Assembly (NCBI GenBank): GCA_900543215.1 | Contig: UQQR01000002.1 | Location: forward strand, 1-64,000 | From: an uncultured Oscillospiraceae bacterium | Lineage (GTDB): Bacteria > Bacillota > Clostridia > Oscillospirales > Acutalibacteraceae | Length of the DNA stretch: 64,000 nt | Direction of reading: 5' to 3' | Part shown: positions 24,305-32,495 of the stretch, piece after piece | Position numbering within the stretch: position 1 is the first letter of the stretch | Layout: every line of letters starts with the position of its first letter | Made by a program: the position numbers and the translations under genes | The notes under the pieces: generated by a model | Database searches by the model: none | The model's input: only the letters and a program-made list of their open reading frames with translations | Told to the model about the DNA's origin: nothing

Positions 24305-25210
24305 TTATTCTATGGCTTCATTGATAAATGTAAGCGATAAGATTATGAAAATATATGTTTGTATCAGCGGATGGAAGAGATTGAAATAAAGTCCCGCAAC
24401 CGCCGGAATACCCGAGGCGTAACCGCCGAGCACCGATTTTAAAAGGTCCATAACTATCATTCCGCCGAGCATATTGCCGAACAGACGGCAGGCAAGCGAA
24501 ACCGGAACCGCAACATCGCTTAAAATCTTCATAGGAAGTATAAGCGGAGTAGGACTGGAAAGATATTTAATTCTTCCCGCTAGGCCCTTTTTCTTTATGC
24601 CGTAAAAATTTATAAGCGCAAAGGTTATAAGACCCATTGCAAGCGTTACAAGCAAATCGGATGTAGGCGGTCTGTACCCCAAAAGCTCGCTTGCCGCACA
24701 GCATATCATAAATATCGCGAGTGAAAACATATAAGGGGCGAGAGCGTCCGAATAATCGCCCACGGTGTTTTTTGTAAAGCCGTCCACCGCTTCAACCGCA
24801 AGCTCCGTAACATTCTGAAATGCGTTTTTCGGTTTTTCAGGGTCGAAATGCGGAAAAATCAAAAATCTGAATACTAAGCAGAGTAAGAGCACTATACCTA
24901 TTATTATTAAGGATAACACCGAGGTTTTTGCGAACGAGAACCCGAAAATTTCGGTTCGTTCGCTGAACATTTCAAAATCTACGCTGAGCCCGCCCTTGCC
25001 TCTTGTTACCGAGGTTATGGCTGTTCCTATAAAGAACCAGCCTGCAATAACCGCCAGCGCAAGCAGCAGTTTGGACCGTTTTTTAAGCTTTTTTGTCTCT
25101 CCGTGATGCTTGATGTAGGAATGTACGGCGCAGTAGCCTATAATTCCCAAAACCAAGAGCACGGCTGAAAGAGCAAATTCAATTATTGTTATCGCTTTCG
25201 TGCCGATCAT
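24305..25210 (-). CDS. atpB: ATP synthase Fo a subunit
   Basis: The stator channel subunit, about 301 aa from ATG 25210. A longer frame reaches 25264 inside the atpI-like gene; neither start has an ideal ribosome site, so the N-terminus is uncertain. The essential Arg is in SLACRLFGNMLGG, followed by the final helices with NLFHPLIQTYIFIILSLTFI. About five to six membrane helices are seen. Confidence 0.92.
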   Translation of the reverse strand: MIGTKAITIIEFALSAVLLVLGIIGYCAVHSYIKHHGETKKLKKRSKLLLALAVIAGWFFIGTAITSVTRGKGGLSVDFEMFSERTEIFGFSFAKTSVLSLIIIGIVLLLCLVFRFLIFPHFDPEKPKNAFQNVTELAVEAVDGFTKNTVGDYSDALAPYMFSLAIFMICCAASELLGYRPPTSDLLVTLAMGLITFALINFYGIKKKGLAGRIKYLSSPTPLILPMKILSDVAVPVSLACRLFGNMLGGMIVMDLLKSVLGGYASGIPAVAGLYFNLFHPLIQTYIFIILSLTFINEAIE

Positions 25211-25490
25211 CTCCCGAATACGGTTTTTTTGTTTTAATTGTATTGTAAACGAACATTGCGGCAACCGCGACAGGCAACCCGACCGTGTAGCCTATCACAC
25301 ATTCCGTAATGTGCGAGCCGAACAGCAACACCAAAACCGGAAGCGCCGCGCCGTAAAGCAAAAGCTTTGCGGTCATAAAGCCCGCGGCGGCGGTATAGCT
25401 GCCCGCAGTAAAGGAATTAAGCATTTTTTTAAGTAAAAAGGCTTCTGAAAAGCCAAAAGCCAACGCAATTATAAAGCCAAGCAAAAGCAT
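25179..25490 (-). CDS. AtpI-like membrane protein
   Basis: A 103-residue protein with three to four hydrophobic segments and a charged C-terminal tail, first in the ATP synthase operon where AtpI proteins (assembly helpers for the c ring) usually sit. Sequence similarity is weak, so the call rests mostly on position, size and topology. It has AGGGGG before the ATG and overlaps atpB. Confidence 0.65.
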   Translation of the reverse strand: MLLLGFIIALAFGFSEAFLLKKMLNSFTAGSYTAAAGFMTAKLLLYGAALPVLVLLFGSHITECVIGYTVGLPVAVAAMFVYNTIKTKKPYSGDDRHESDNNN

Positions 25491-25516
25491 AATCCCCCTA
25501 CAATTTTTATTGTCTA

Positions 25517-25545
25517 ATTTTAGTGCTTTTATATAATAATGTCAA
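25517..25545 (-). promoter_or_regulatory. Promoter of the ATP synthase operon
   Basis: On the minus strand, TTGACA (25540-25545), a 17-nt spacer and TAAAAT (25517-25522) stand 27 nt before the AtpI-like start. No other promoter-like sequence was noticed between the genes of the operon. Confidence 0.8.
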
Positions 25546-25620
25546 GCATTTTTTTAAACAAACATACTTATTTGATAGGGCATAAAATTGTTAATTATTT
25601 CACATAATAGCTTGAAGGAA

Positions 25621-26298
25621 TTATCTCCGCTTTTCAGGTACAAACATCATTATAAAGCTTACGAAAAGCAGGACGCAGCATATCCACACGCTTTTATACC
25701 CCAATGCCGCCGTGATTATACTGCCGAGCCCCGCACCTACGCCGAACAGAGCTATCACGCCGAAGTAGGTAACGGCCTTCATAAGTATTTCCTTATCGCC
25801 CGTACGCAGATAGGCGCACAGCGCTTCGGTGCCGGTACGCATATTGCCTATACACATTGTGCTGGCGTAGGCGTGTCCCCGTATTTTATGAAAGGTCTGT
25901 ACCTGCAATGCGCATACAAAGGAGACGAACGCGTTGGCAATCGCCTGTGTGTTTTCGGGAAGAAACCCGACCGCAAACAGTAGAGAAATTTCAATTATGA
26001 GAATAATCTGGCGCCAGTGGATTTTTTCGTAGCTTTTAAGCCTTATGTGTATTACCTCCGCCACTGCCGTTCCCACAAGAAACGACAATACCGGTATCAG
26101 ATACTTAAATACCGTGTGCCATTCCCGACGAAACAGTGCAGTACTTAAAAGCACAATATTTCCGGTCTGCGCGTTTGCGAAAACCTCACCCCGGCAGCAA
26201 TAGGTATACGCGTCCTGAAAGCCGCCCGACAGAACTATAAATATTGCCGCGCGCAAGCTGTCTGACATTTGCCCGTAAAAGGGCTTAACGCTTTTCAC
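25621..26298 (-). CDS. DUF1275 (YoaK) family membrane protein
   Basis: The start is GTG 26298, which has GAGGAAG upstream and overlaps the preceding gene by 14 nt; a longer frame reaching 26364 lies inside that gene. The 225-residue product has about six membrane helices and the family hallmark SGGFQDAYTY...GEVFANAQTGNIVLL near residues 25-50. Function is unknown. It is coupled to the small membrane protein upstream and divergent from a LysR regulator, which may control both. Confidence 0.85.
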   Translation of the reverse strand: MKSVKPFYGQMSDSLRAAIFIVLSGGFQDAYTYCCRGEVFANAQTGNIVLLSTALFRREWHTVFKYLIPVLSFLVGTAVAEVIHIRLKSYEKIHWRQIILIIEISLLFAVGFLPENTQAIANAFVSFVCALQVQTFHKIRGHAYASTMCIGNMRTGTEALCAYLRTGDKEILMKAVTYFGVIALFGVGAGLGSIITAALGYKSVWICCVLLFVSFIMMFVPEKRR

Positions 26299-26560
26299 TA
26301 AGCTTCCTCTTTTCCGGCACGGTGAGAATAAACGCGGCGTACGAAAGCATAAACCCGAGCGCAAAGAGAATAAGCGCAGTCATATTATTGTTCCGTACAC
26401 ATTCCGTAATTACTCCCAAAAGAAAACCGACCGCAAGCGTCAGAGTGACAAACCGTTTTTGTCTTAAAGTTTCGGGCGAACCGCTTATGACCGAAACAAT
26501 TTCCGAAAGCGCCGCCGCATTCAAAAAAATCCCCATCACAATTTCCAAAGTATTTACCAT
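26285..26560 (-). CDS. Small membrane protein of unknown family
   Basis: A 91-residue protein with three hydrophobic stretches (about 5-25, 38-56, 62-82) and a basic C-terminus (VPEKRKLSEKR). No family recognised. It overlaps the DUF1275 gene, with which it is likely co-translated, and lies divergent from the LysR gene. Confidence 0.65.
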   Translation of the reverse strand: MVNTLEIVMGIFLNAAALSEIVSVISGSPETLRQKRFVTLTLAVGFLLGVITECVRNNNMTALILFALGFMLSYAAFILTVPEKRKLSEKR

Positions 26561-26609
26561 ATTGACCCCTTCTCCCGTAATATTTTACACAGCCGGGTTT
26601 ATAACCGAC

Positions 26610-26638
26610 TTGACTTTCAAAGCCGACTATATTATAAT
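26610..26638 (+). promoter_or_regulatory. Promoter of the LysR-type regulator gene
   Basis: TTGACT (26610-26615), a 17-nt spacer and TATAAT (26633-26638) lie in the divergent intergenic region; T-N11-A-type LysR sites could overlap but none stands out. Confidence 0.65.
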
Positions 26639-26713
26639 TCTTCGATAGATATATTCATAATGTATAATAGATATATTAACAATATGATTTTGATATTAAA
26701 GGGGCAGGCATAA

Positions 26714-27592
26714 ATGTATATCAGCTACGATTATTACAGAGTTTTTTACTATGTTGCGAAATACGGAAATATTACACAGGCGGCAAAACAGCTTTTGAAT
26801 AACCAACCTAATCTCACCAGAAGCATCAAAAATCTTGAGGCGGAGCTTGGGTGCGCGCTTTTTTCACGCAGTAACAGAGGAATGAGGCTAACCCCCGAGG
26901 GAGAGCGGCTTTATGAGCATATCCGTATAGCTTTTGAGCATATCGAGGCAGGAGAGACCGAAATAACCGAGAGTCGCAATTTACAAAAGGGCACCGTATA
27001 CATTGCGGCAAGCGAGGTAGCTTTGCGATGTCTTTTACTGCCTGTACTCAAAAATTACCGTACGCTTTATCCGGGAGTACACATAAGAATAAGCAACCAT
27101 TCAACACCTCAGGCAATAACGGCGCTTAAGGACGGGATTGCGGATATTGCTTTCGTCACAACCCCTACGGAGCGTTCCGCCACGCTTACCGAAACTCCTA
27201 TCCGCCCGATTGACGAGGTTGCGATATGTTCGCCCGCCTTTTCGGAGCTTACGGGCAAGCAGGTATCCATTGCGGAGCTTGCACAGCATCCGTTGATTTC
27301 GCTCGGCCCCGATACAAAATCCTTTTTGTTTTATTCGGAACTGTTCGCAGGCTGCGGTCTGCCTTTTGCGCCGGATATTGAGGCATTCACGGCGGATCAG
27401 ATATTACCTATGGTTGAAGCGGATCTCGGAGTAGGTTTCGTACCACGTGAATTTCTGCGTGAGGGCGATAATGTGTGCGTTATAGACCTTAAGGAAAAAA
27501 TACCCGAACGCAGTATCGTTATGATAAAAAGAAAGGATCAGCCGCTGAGTATGGCGGCACAAAAGTTAGAGGAAATGGCGGTTGCTGAATAA
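26714..27592 (+). CDS. LysR-family transcriptional regulator
   Basis: The protein has 292 residues. The winged HTH (residues 1-60; YYVAKYGNITQAAKQLLNNQPNLTRSIKNLE, in which the Asn/Gln-rich recognition helix is at about 27-37) is followed by a periplasmic-binding-protein-like effector domain (about 90-290). The effector is unknown. Divergent genes encode the small membrane protein and DUF1275 protein, the likely targets by the usual LysR logic. Confidence 0.92.
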   Translation: MYISYDYYRVFYYVAKYGNITQAAKQLLNNQPNLTRSIKNLEAELGCALFSRSNRGMRLTPEGERLYEHIRIAFEHIEAGETEITESRNLQKGTVYIAASEVALRCLLLPVLKNYRTLYPGVHIRISNHSTPQAITALKDGIADIAFVTTPTERSATLTETPIRPIDEVAICSPAFSELTGKQVSIAELAQHPLISLGPDTKSFLFYSELFAGCGLPFAPDIEAFTADQILPMVEADLGVGFVPREFLREGDNVCVIDLKEKIPERSIVMIKRKDQPLSMAAQKLEEMAVAE

Positions 27593-27601
27593 AACGAGCC
27601 A

Positions 27602-27646
27602 AAAATAAAAGCTTTGCCGCATTTTAAGCGGTAAAGCTTTTATTTT
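27602..27646. terminator. Bidirectional terminator
   Basis: A 19-bp stem (AAAATAAAAGCTTTGCCGC and complement) overlaps the last codons of the minus-strand ABC gene and follows the LysR gene. Confidence 0.85.
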
Positions 27647-29279
27647 CTATATGCATTATTTTGTCGCAAGCCTTGAGGCTTGTATTGCGGTGGGTAATAA
27701 ACAAAACGGTTTTCCCTGTCATACGCCGTATGTTTTCAAGAACTTTGGTTTCCGTTGTCTCGTCAAGCGCGCTTGTAGCCTCGTCAAGCAAAAGCACGGG
27801 AGCTTCGGTAATAAGCGCCCTTGCTATCGAAATACGCTGTATCTGACCCTCGGAAAGACCGGAGCCCCTTTCTGAGAGTATTGTGTCAAGACCGTCGGGC
27901 AGAGCCGCTATGTAATCGTATATTTCCGCGGCTTTGGCGGCGTTTATAATACTTTCTTCATCTACATCGGGGTTGCAAAGGGATATATTATCCCTGATAC
28001 TGCCCGAAAGCACCATATTCCCCTGCGGAACATACGCAAAAAGAGGGCGCACAGAGGCATCTGTCGGTATTTCGCCGTTGACGGTAAGCGAGCCGCTTGC
28101 GGGGCTGTAAAGTCCCAAAATAAGCTTGAACAGCGTGCTTTTACCGCTTCCCGATTCGCCCGTGATTGCAATTATGTCACCCTTTTCGGCGGTAAAACTG
28201 CAATTTTCAAGAATGTTTTTTGCGCCGTAGCCGAAGCAAAGGTTTTTTGCCTCTATCGATTTAAAGTCAGCTTTAAGCTTGTCCGCGTCTTTCGATTTAA
28301 GCAAAGAGGGTTCATCCCTTAGCCCCTCAAGCTCTGTAAGTCTCTCCGCGGACGCTATTGCGGAATAATACTGCGGAAGTATACCCGAAACATTCTGAAG
28401 CGGCGACCTTAACTGCGAAATAAGCTGTAAAAACGCCATAAGCGTTCCGTATGTGAGCGTTCCCTTTGAAAGTCCGCCCGCTCCCCAAAGCAGAACCGCA
28501 TAGTAGCCTATGGTAAAAAATGTGTAAAGGCTTATGGTTGCGGCTATGGAGATGCCTGTCCGCTTGATTTTAAGCTTAAAATTATCGTCCATATATCTTT
28601 GCAGTCTCTTAATAAAGGGACCCTCGCTTGCAAAGGTTTTTATAACCACAATATTTTCAAAGCACTCCTGCATAAAGGAACGGGTCCTGCCTTCCGTGCG
28701 CTGACATTCCTTGTGCATATATTTGTATTTTTTGCTTATAAATCTGCCGATTGCAGGCACTGTTACGCCGAGCAGGAGAATTATCAGCGCTAATATCGGG
28801 TTCATAAAAACCATTGCGCCGAGCCCCGCGATGATTTTGGTGAAGATGGAGACCGAATTCGGTATTATGGTAACGGAGCTTGAAACCACCGTATCAACAT
28901 CCGAGGTTATGCGGTTGAGAATATCGCCCGAGTGATACGGGGAAATCTCTTCATATTTCTTTTTGCATATTGCCGTAAAAAGATATTCTCTGAGGGACAT
29001 AGTAAGCTTACCGTTTGTGTACGCGTTAAGGAGAGACTGGCAGGCGCCTGCCGTTACCTGAAGAGCGATTACGGCAAAAAGCGCCGTTCCCGCAGCGGCA
29101 AGATTTCCCGCTGCGTCGCCTGTGGCTATATCAAGCACTTTTTTTGTTAAGAGCGCAAGCACAACATAGCTTACCGCCGTAACGGCGGAAATTAACGCCG
29201 TGGCGATAATCGCCGGCAAAAATCTCTTTATACGGCGGTATATCCACTTAAGCGTTGATTCGTTGCTTTGATTTTTCAT
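27624..29279 (-). CDS. ABC exporter, fused permease and ATPase
   Basis: The protein has 551 residues: an N-terminal membrane domain with six helices (about 15-300) and a C-terminal ATPase with Walker A GESGSGKST (about 372-380), signature LSEGQIQR, Walker B VLLLDEATSALDE. No peptidase C39 domain precedes the membrane part. It is translationally coupled to a PqqD-like protein (4-nt overlap), which suggests transport of a peptide or modified peptide, but no precursor or modifying enzyme is visible nearby. Confidence 0.9.
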   Translation of the reverse strand: MKNQSNESTLKWIYRRIKRFLPAIIATALISAVTAVSYVVLALLTKKVLDIATGDAAGNLAAAGTALFAVIALQVTAGACQSLLNAYTNGKLTMSLREYLFTAICKKKYEEISPYHSGDILNRITSDVDTVVSSSVTIIPNSVSIFTKIIAGLGAMVFMNPILALIILLLGVTVPAIGRFISKKYKYMHKECQRTEGRTRSFMQECFENIVVIKTFASEGPFIKRLQRYMDDNFKLKIKRTGISIAATISLYTFFTIGYYAVLLWGAGGLSKGTLTYGTLMAFLQLISQLRSPLQNVSGILPQYYSAIASAERLTELEGLRDEPSLLKSKDADKLKADFKSIEAKNLCFGYGAKNILENCSFTAEKGDIIAITGESGSGKSTLFKLILGLYSPASGSLTVNGEIPTDASVRPLFAYVPQGNMVLSGSIRDNISLCNPDVDEESIINAAKAAEIYDYIAALPDGLDTILSERGSGLSEGQIQRISIARALITEAPVLLLDEATSALDETTETKVLENIRRMTGKTVLFITHRNTSLKACDKIMHIENKSFTA

Positions 29280-29545
29280 TCTTCTATTATACCGTTTTCT
29301 TTCATTGTTCTTAAAAATACATCTATATCTCCGAGCGCCAGCACCGTTGATATTTCAAAATTTTCGAGCAGGGCGTCGAGCATTTCCTTTTTGGAGGGAT
29401 TTCCGTTTTCAATCATTTTCCACAGAAAATAAGCCGTATCTGTGAGTACAATAGTGTTATAAAAATTGCTGATTTTGCCGCTGTTTGCGACAACAGTCAT
29501 CTGCCCGTGCAGATTTTTAAGACTGAAACCGTCCTTTATATGCAA
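29276..29545 (-). CDS. PqqD-like protein (RiPP recognition element fold)
   Basis: I place the start at TTG 29545, giving MHIKDGFSLKNLHGQMTVV, because GAGGTG lies 6 nt before it and PqqD-family proteins typically begin (M)KIKDGF; an alternative GTG at 29554 has no ribosome site. The 89-residue product has the three-helix winged-like layout with FLWKMIENG and a C-terminal DIDVFLRTMKENGIIEE. PqqD proteins bind leader peptides of ribosomal natural products. It pairs with the ABC exporter only. Confidence 0.8.
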   Translation of the reverse strand: MHIKDGFSLKNLHGQMTVVANSGKISNFYNTIVLTDTAYFLWKMIENGNPSKKEMLDALLENFEISTVLALGDIDVFLRTMKENGIIEE

Positions 29546-29580
29546 TGGTTGCACCTCACTTGTTAATAAAAGGTAAATTT

Positions 29581-29609
29581 ATTATATATCAAAACAAAAA
29601 ATATTGCAA
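29581..29609 (-). promoter_or_regulatory. Promoter of the PqqD/ABC pair
   Basis: On the minus strand TTGCAA (29604-29609), a 17-nt spacer and TATAAT (29581-29586). The TTGCAA is its own reverse complement and is shared with the plus-strand promoter. Confidence 0.7.
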
Positions 29610-29617
29610 GTGCAATA
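29602..29617. promoter_or_regulatory. 16-bp palindrome over the shared -35 box
   Basis: TATTGCA-AG-TGCAATA is a perfect inverted repeat centred on the two divergent promoters, so a dimeric regulator binding here would control both directions. The regulator is unknown. Confidence 0.55.
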
Positions 29618-29633
29618 AGTTTTGGTGTATAAT
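29604..29633 (+). promoter_or_regulatory. Promoter of the 29.7-32.2 kb operon
   Basis: TTGCAA (29604-29609), an 18-nt spacer and TATAAT (29628-29633) precede the plus-strand genes. Confidence 0.7.
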
Positions 29634-29672
29634 GTATACATAATTATATTACGGCGTTCGAGGAGATATGTC

Positions 29673-30185
29673 ATGGATACTTTTTTTGAACAAATAATAG
29701 CGGTTAAAAAGACCGGAAAGGATATTGCGGCGATAACGGGAATATGGTTTCTTGCCTTTGTCCTATGCTTTCTTCTCATATTGTTTATGGGATATATCGG
29801 CTCGATAGCTTTTCTTTTGGTTGCCGGTATACTGTTCGGTGCATTTAAGCTTTGCGGAAGATTTAATATTGAGTATGAGTATATTGTTACCAACGGAACG
29901 ATGGATATTGATAAAATAATAAGCAAAAGCTCAAGAAAGCGTATGCTCTCGTTCGAGCTTTCGTCGGTTTCGTCTATTGAGAAATTCAATCCCGTTCAGA
30001 TTTCGAGAGCCAACCCTAAGGATGTGCTTGCGGCGTGCAATGTAAGCGATCCGAATGCATACCTTATGGTGTTTTCTTCGGAGGGCAAGGGTACTAAGTA
30101 TCTTGTGTTCGCTCCCGACGAGAGGGTAAAGGGAGCAATAATTAAATTTGTTCCGAAATTTATAGCAAACAGCGCTTTTAAATAA
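29673..30185 (+). CDS. Conserved membrane protein (DUF6106-like)
   Basis: The start is ATG 29673 with GGAGA upstream; an earlier in-frame codon at 29622 lies in the promoter. The 170-residue protein has two hydrophobic helices (about 24-62) followed by a cytosolic domain with FNIEYEYIVTNGTMDIDKII, which from memory matches DUF6106. The function is unknown. It is the first gene of the operon with the NAD(P)HX repair enzyme, 13 nt ahead of it. Confidence 0.75.
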   Translation: MDTFFEQIIAVKKTGKDIAAITGIWFLAFVLCFLLILFMGYIGSIAFLLVAGILFGAFKLCGRFNIEYEYIVTNGTMDIDKIISKSSRKRMLSFELSSVSSIEKFNPVQISRANPKDVLAACNVSDPNAYLMVFSSEGKGTKYLVFAPDERVKGAIIKFVPKFIANSAFK

Positions 30186-30198
30186 GGAGTGTGCCGCT

Positions 30199-31650
30199 TT
30201 GAAGGTATTAACGGGAAGTCTTATTAAAGAGTCCGAGGAAAATGCCGTTAAAGGCGGCGCTTTTTCTTTTAGGGAGCTTATGTATCGTGCAGGCAATGCG
30301 GCGGCACGGATAATTGCGGAAAAATACGGCGTTGCGGGCAAAAAAATAACCATACTTTGCGGCAGCGGAAATAACGGAGGGGACGGCTTTGTCGCAGCGG
30401 CGGCTTTAAAGCAAAGCGGCGCCGATGTAACGGTTGTAACGCCGTTCGGTCCGCCTAAAACCGAAAACGCAAAATATTATTACGGCAAGCTTTGCGGAAT
30501 AAAGCTGTCGGACAGTCTTACCGACTGTGAATGTGATATTTTAATCGACGCTCTTTTCGGAATAGGACTAAACAGACCCCTTAACGAAACAGCGGAAAAT
30601 ATTATTAAAAAAGCGAATTCATATGATTGCGTTAGAGCGGCTGTTGATATTCCGTCGGGTGTAGAGGCGGACACGGGAAAGGTGTGGGGCGCGGCGTTTT
30701 CGGCTGACCTTACCGTGACCTTTATCGCGCTTAAGCCCTGCTTTGTCTTGCCTTTCGGTTCTGATTACTGCGGCGAGACCGTTGTGGCTGATATAGGCGT
30801 GCCGACCGAGAAATATTCGTACCTTACAACCGAAAAGCCGATTTTTAAAAAACGCCGGCATAATTCGCACAAGGGTACTTTCGGCACGGCACTCCTTTTT
30901 TGCGGAAGTTACGGTATGGCAGGTGCCGCAATACTTGCGGCGCGCGCGGCACTCAGAAGCGGCGCAGGGATAGTAAAATCGGTGCTGTGCGACAGCATAT
31001 ACGCACCCTTTACCGCCGCCGTGCCGGAGGCGGTATGCGTACCCGTAAAACAAAATAAATTCGGCACGCTTAGCGCCGAAAATATTGATACAGCGACCCT
31101 TTTGACTGGGGCGGACGCGGTTCTTGTCGGCTGCGGAATGGGAAATAACGCCGATACCGCGGAAATAGTAAGATTTGCGGCTCAGAACACGCAGGTTCCG
31201 CTTATTATAGATGCCGATGGCATAAATGCGATTTGCGGAAGCATAGATATTATTAAAAAACGCAAAGCTCCCGTTATAATTACCCCTCACCCCGGAGAGA
31301 TGGCTCGGCTTTTGGGCACGACCGTATCGGCGGTTGAAGAAAACCGTGTTTCCTGCGCCCGTGATTTTGCGCATGAAAACGGATGTACCGTTGTTTTAAA
31401 GGGCGCAAACACGATAATTGCCGCGGAAAACGGGGAGATATTCTTTAACTGCACCGGAAACCCCGGAATGTCAACCGGCGGAAGCGGAGATGTACTTTCG
31501 GGTATAATCGCCGCGCTTGCGGCGCAGGGAATGTCCGCAACAGAGGCGGCAAAGGCGGCGGTCTATCTTCACGGCGAGGCAGGCGACAGGGCAGCCCTCA
31601 AAAGAGGTCAGCGCGCGCTTATTCCGTCGGATATAATCGAGGAGCTGTAA
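30199..31650 (+). CDS. nnr: Bifunctional NAD(P)HX epimerase and dehydratase
   Basis: Repairs damaged NADH/NADPH hydrates. The 483-residue protein starts at TTG 30199 with AAGGAG 10 nt upstream. The N-terminal YjeF/epimerase domain (1-210) holds CGSGNNGGDGFVAA; the C-terminal ADP/ATP-dependent dehydratase domain (about 220-483) holds PHPGEMARLL and TGGSGDVLSG. Both halves appear intact. Confidence 0.95.
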   Translation: MKVLTGSLIKESEENAVKGGAFSFRELMYRAGNAAARIIAEKYGVAGKKITILCGSGNNGGDGFVAAAALKQSGADVTVVTPFGPPKTENAKYYYGKLCGIKLSDSLTDCECDILIDALFGIGLNRPLNETAENIIKKANSYDCVRAAVDIPSGVEADTGKVWGAAFSADLTVTFIALKPCFVLPFGSDYCGETVVADIGVPTEKYSYLTTEKPIFKKRRHNSHKGTFGTALLFCGSYGMAGAAILAARAALRSGAGIVKSVLCDSIYAPFTAAVPEAVCVPVKQNKFGTLSAENIDTATLLTGADAVLVGCGMGNNADTAEIVRFAAQNTQVPLIIDADGINAICGSIDIIKKRKAPVIITPHPGEMARLLGTTVSAVEENRVSCARDFAHENGCTVVLKGANTIIAAENGEIFFNCTGNPGMSTGGSGDVLSGIIAALAAQGMSATEAAKAAVYLHGEAGDRAALKRGQRALIPSDIIEEL

Positions 31651-31664
31651 AGGGGACTTTCGGC

Positions 31665-32174
31665 TTGAAAAAGATATTTTCGTTGATTTTAACCGTTGCG
31701 GTATCGGCATTGCTTGCTTCCTGCGGTAAGGAAACGGCGATTGCTCCCAAAACAACGGGAATTTCCTTTACTGCCGAGCTGGAATTTTTTGAAATCAAAT
31801 ATGTGGCGGCGGTAACGGTAAGACCTGACGGAAATGCTGAGGTTCAAATTACCTCGCCCGATACGCTTAAGGGGCTTGAATTCGATTTTTCGGGGAAAGC
31901 TGTAACGGCGAAATATCTGGGTCTTGAATACAAATACAATATAGGTAAACAGCCGTCGGTTGCGGCGGCTGCGTATCTCTATGAAGTATTAAAGGATGTT
32001 TCGGAAAAAGGGCGGCAGATAACTCTTGAGGACGGACGGTTTTACACGGACGGGCGCACCGAAAATATAAAATACCGAATGTATTTCGGCGCTACGGGAC
32101 TGCCTATTTCGGCAAGCGATGAAGATAATAATTTTGTTATTACATTTAAAAATGTAACTGTTACGGACAGCTAA
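31665..32174 (+). CDS. Putative lipoprotein of unknown function
   Basis: A 169-residue protein from a TTG start. It has a signal peptide with a lipobox LLASC (Cys20), then a single beta-rich domain. No family recognised. It is 14 nt after nnr, at the end of the plus-strand operon. Confidence 0.7.
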   Translation: MKKIFSLILTVAVSALLASCGKETAIAPKTTGISFTAELEFFEIKYVAAVTVRPDGNAEVQITSPDTLKGLEFDFSGKAVTAKYLGLEYKYNIGKQPSVAAAAYLYEVLKDVSEKGRQITLEDGRFYTDGRTENIKYRMYFGATGLPISASDEDNNFVITFKNVTVTDS

Positions 32175-32181
32175 AGCTCCG

Positions 32182-32403
32182 TCATACTATCTGTATATTA
32201 CGGCAGTCCTCCGAACGGATGGCTATTACCGTTCCTCTTATAAGAAATGCCCTCGGGTCGCCCGACGGGCTTTTGCCTATACATTCCACAAGAGTTCCCG
32301 GTATCAGACCTATGTCAAGAAGCCGCCGTCTCATTTCGCCGCAGGGGAGTAGCTGCTTTACCTTCGCCGTTTTCCCCAGCGGCAGATCATTAAGATTTTT
32401 CAC
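32182..32403 (-). CDS. FeoA-domain protein, stand-alone
   Basis: A 73-residue SH3-like protein with the FeoA pattern (GEMRRRLLDIGLIPGTLVECIGKSPSGDPRAF in residues 22-53). GTG start at 32403 after AGGAG. FeoA normally helps the ferrous iron transporter FeoB, but no feoB is next to it; a role as a small regulator or an orphan partner is possible. Confidence 0.85.
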   Translation of the reverse strand: MKNLNDLPLGKTAKVKQLLPCGEMRRRLLDIGLIPGTLVECIGKSPSGDPRAFLIRGTVIAIRSEDCRNIQIV

Positions 32404-32495
32404 GGTTTATTCTCCTAAAGCTTTTTAATATATAATACTCGTCTGGCACTCTGTTCGTTACATTGGGACGCATATAATCCGAAAGGAAAAGGAAT

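Noticed and set aside
29555..29672. Possible RiPP precursor beside the PqqD-like gene
   Set aside because: No short frame with a ribosome site is found in this region; it is fully used by the divergent promoters.
30619..31374. 251-residue minus-strand reading frame
   Set aside because: Antisense to the well-conserved NAD(P)HX repair gene.
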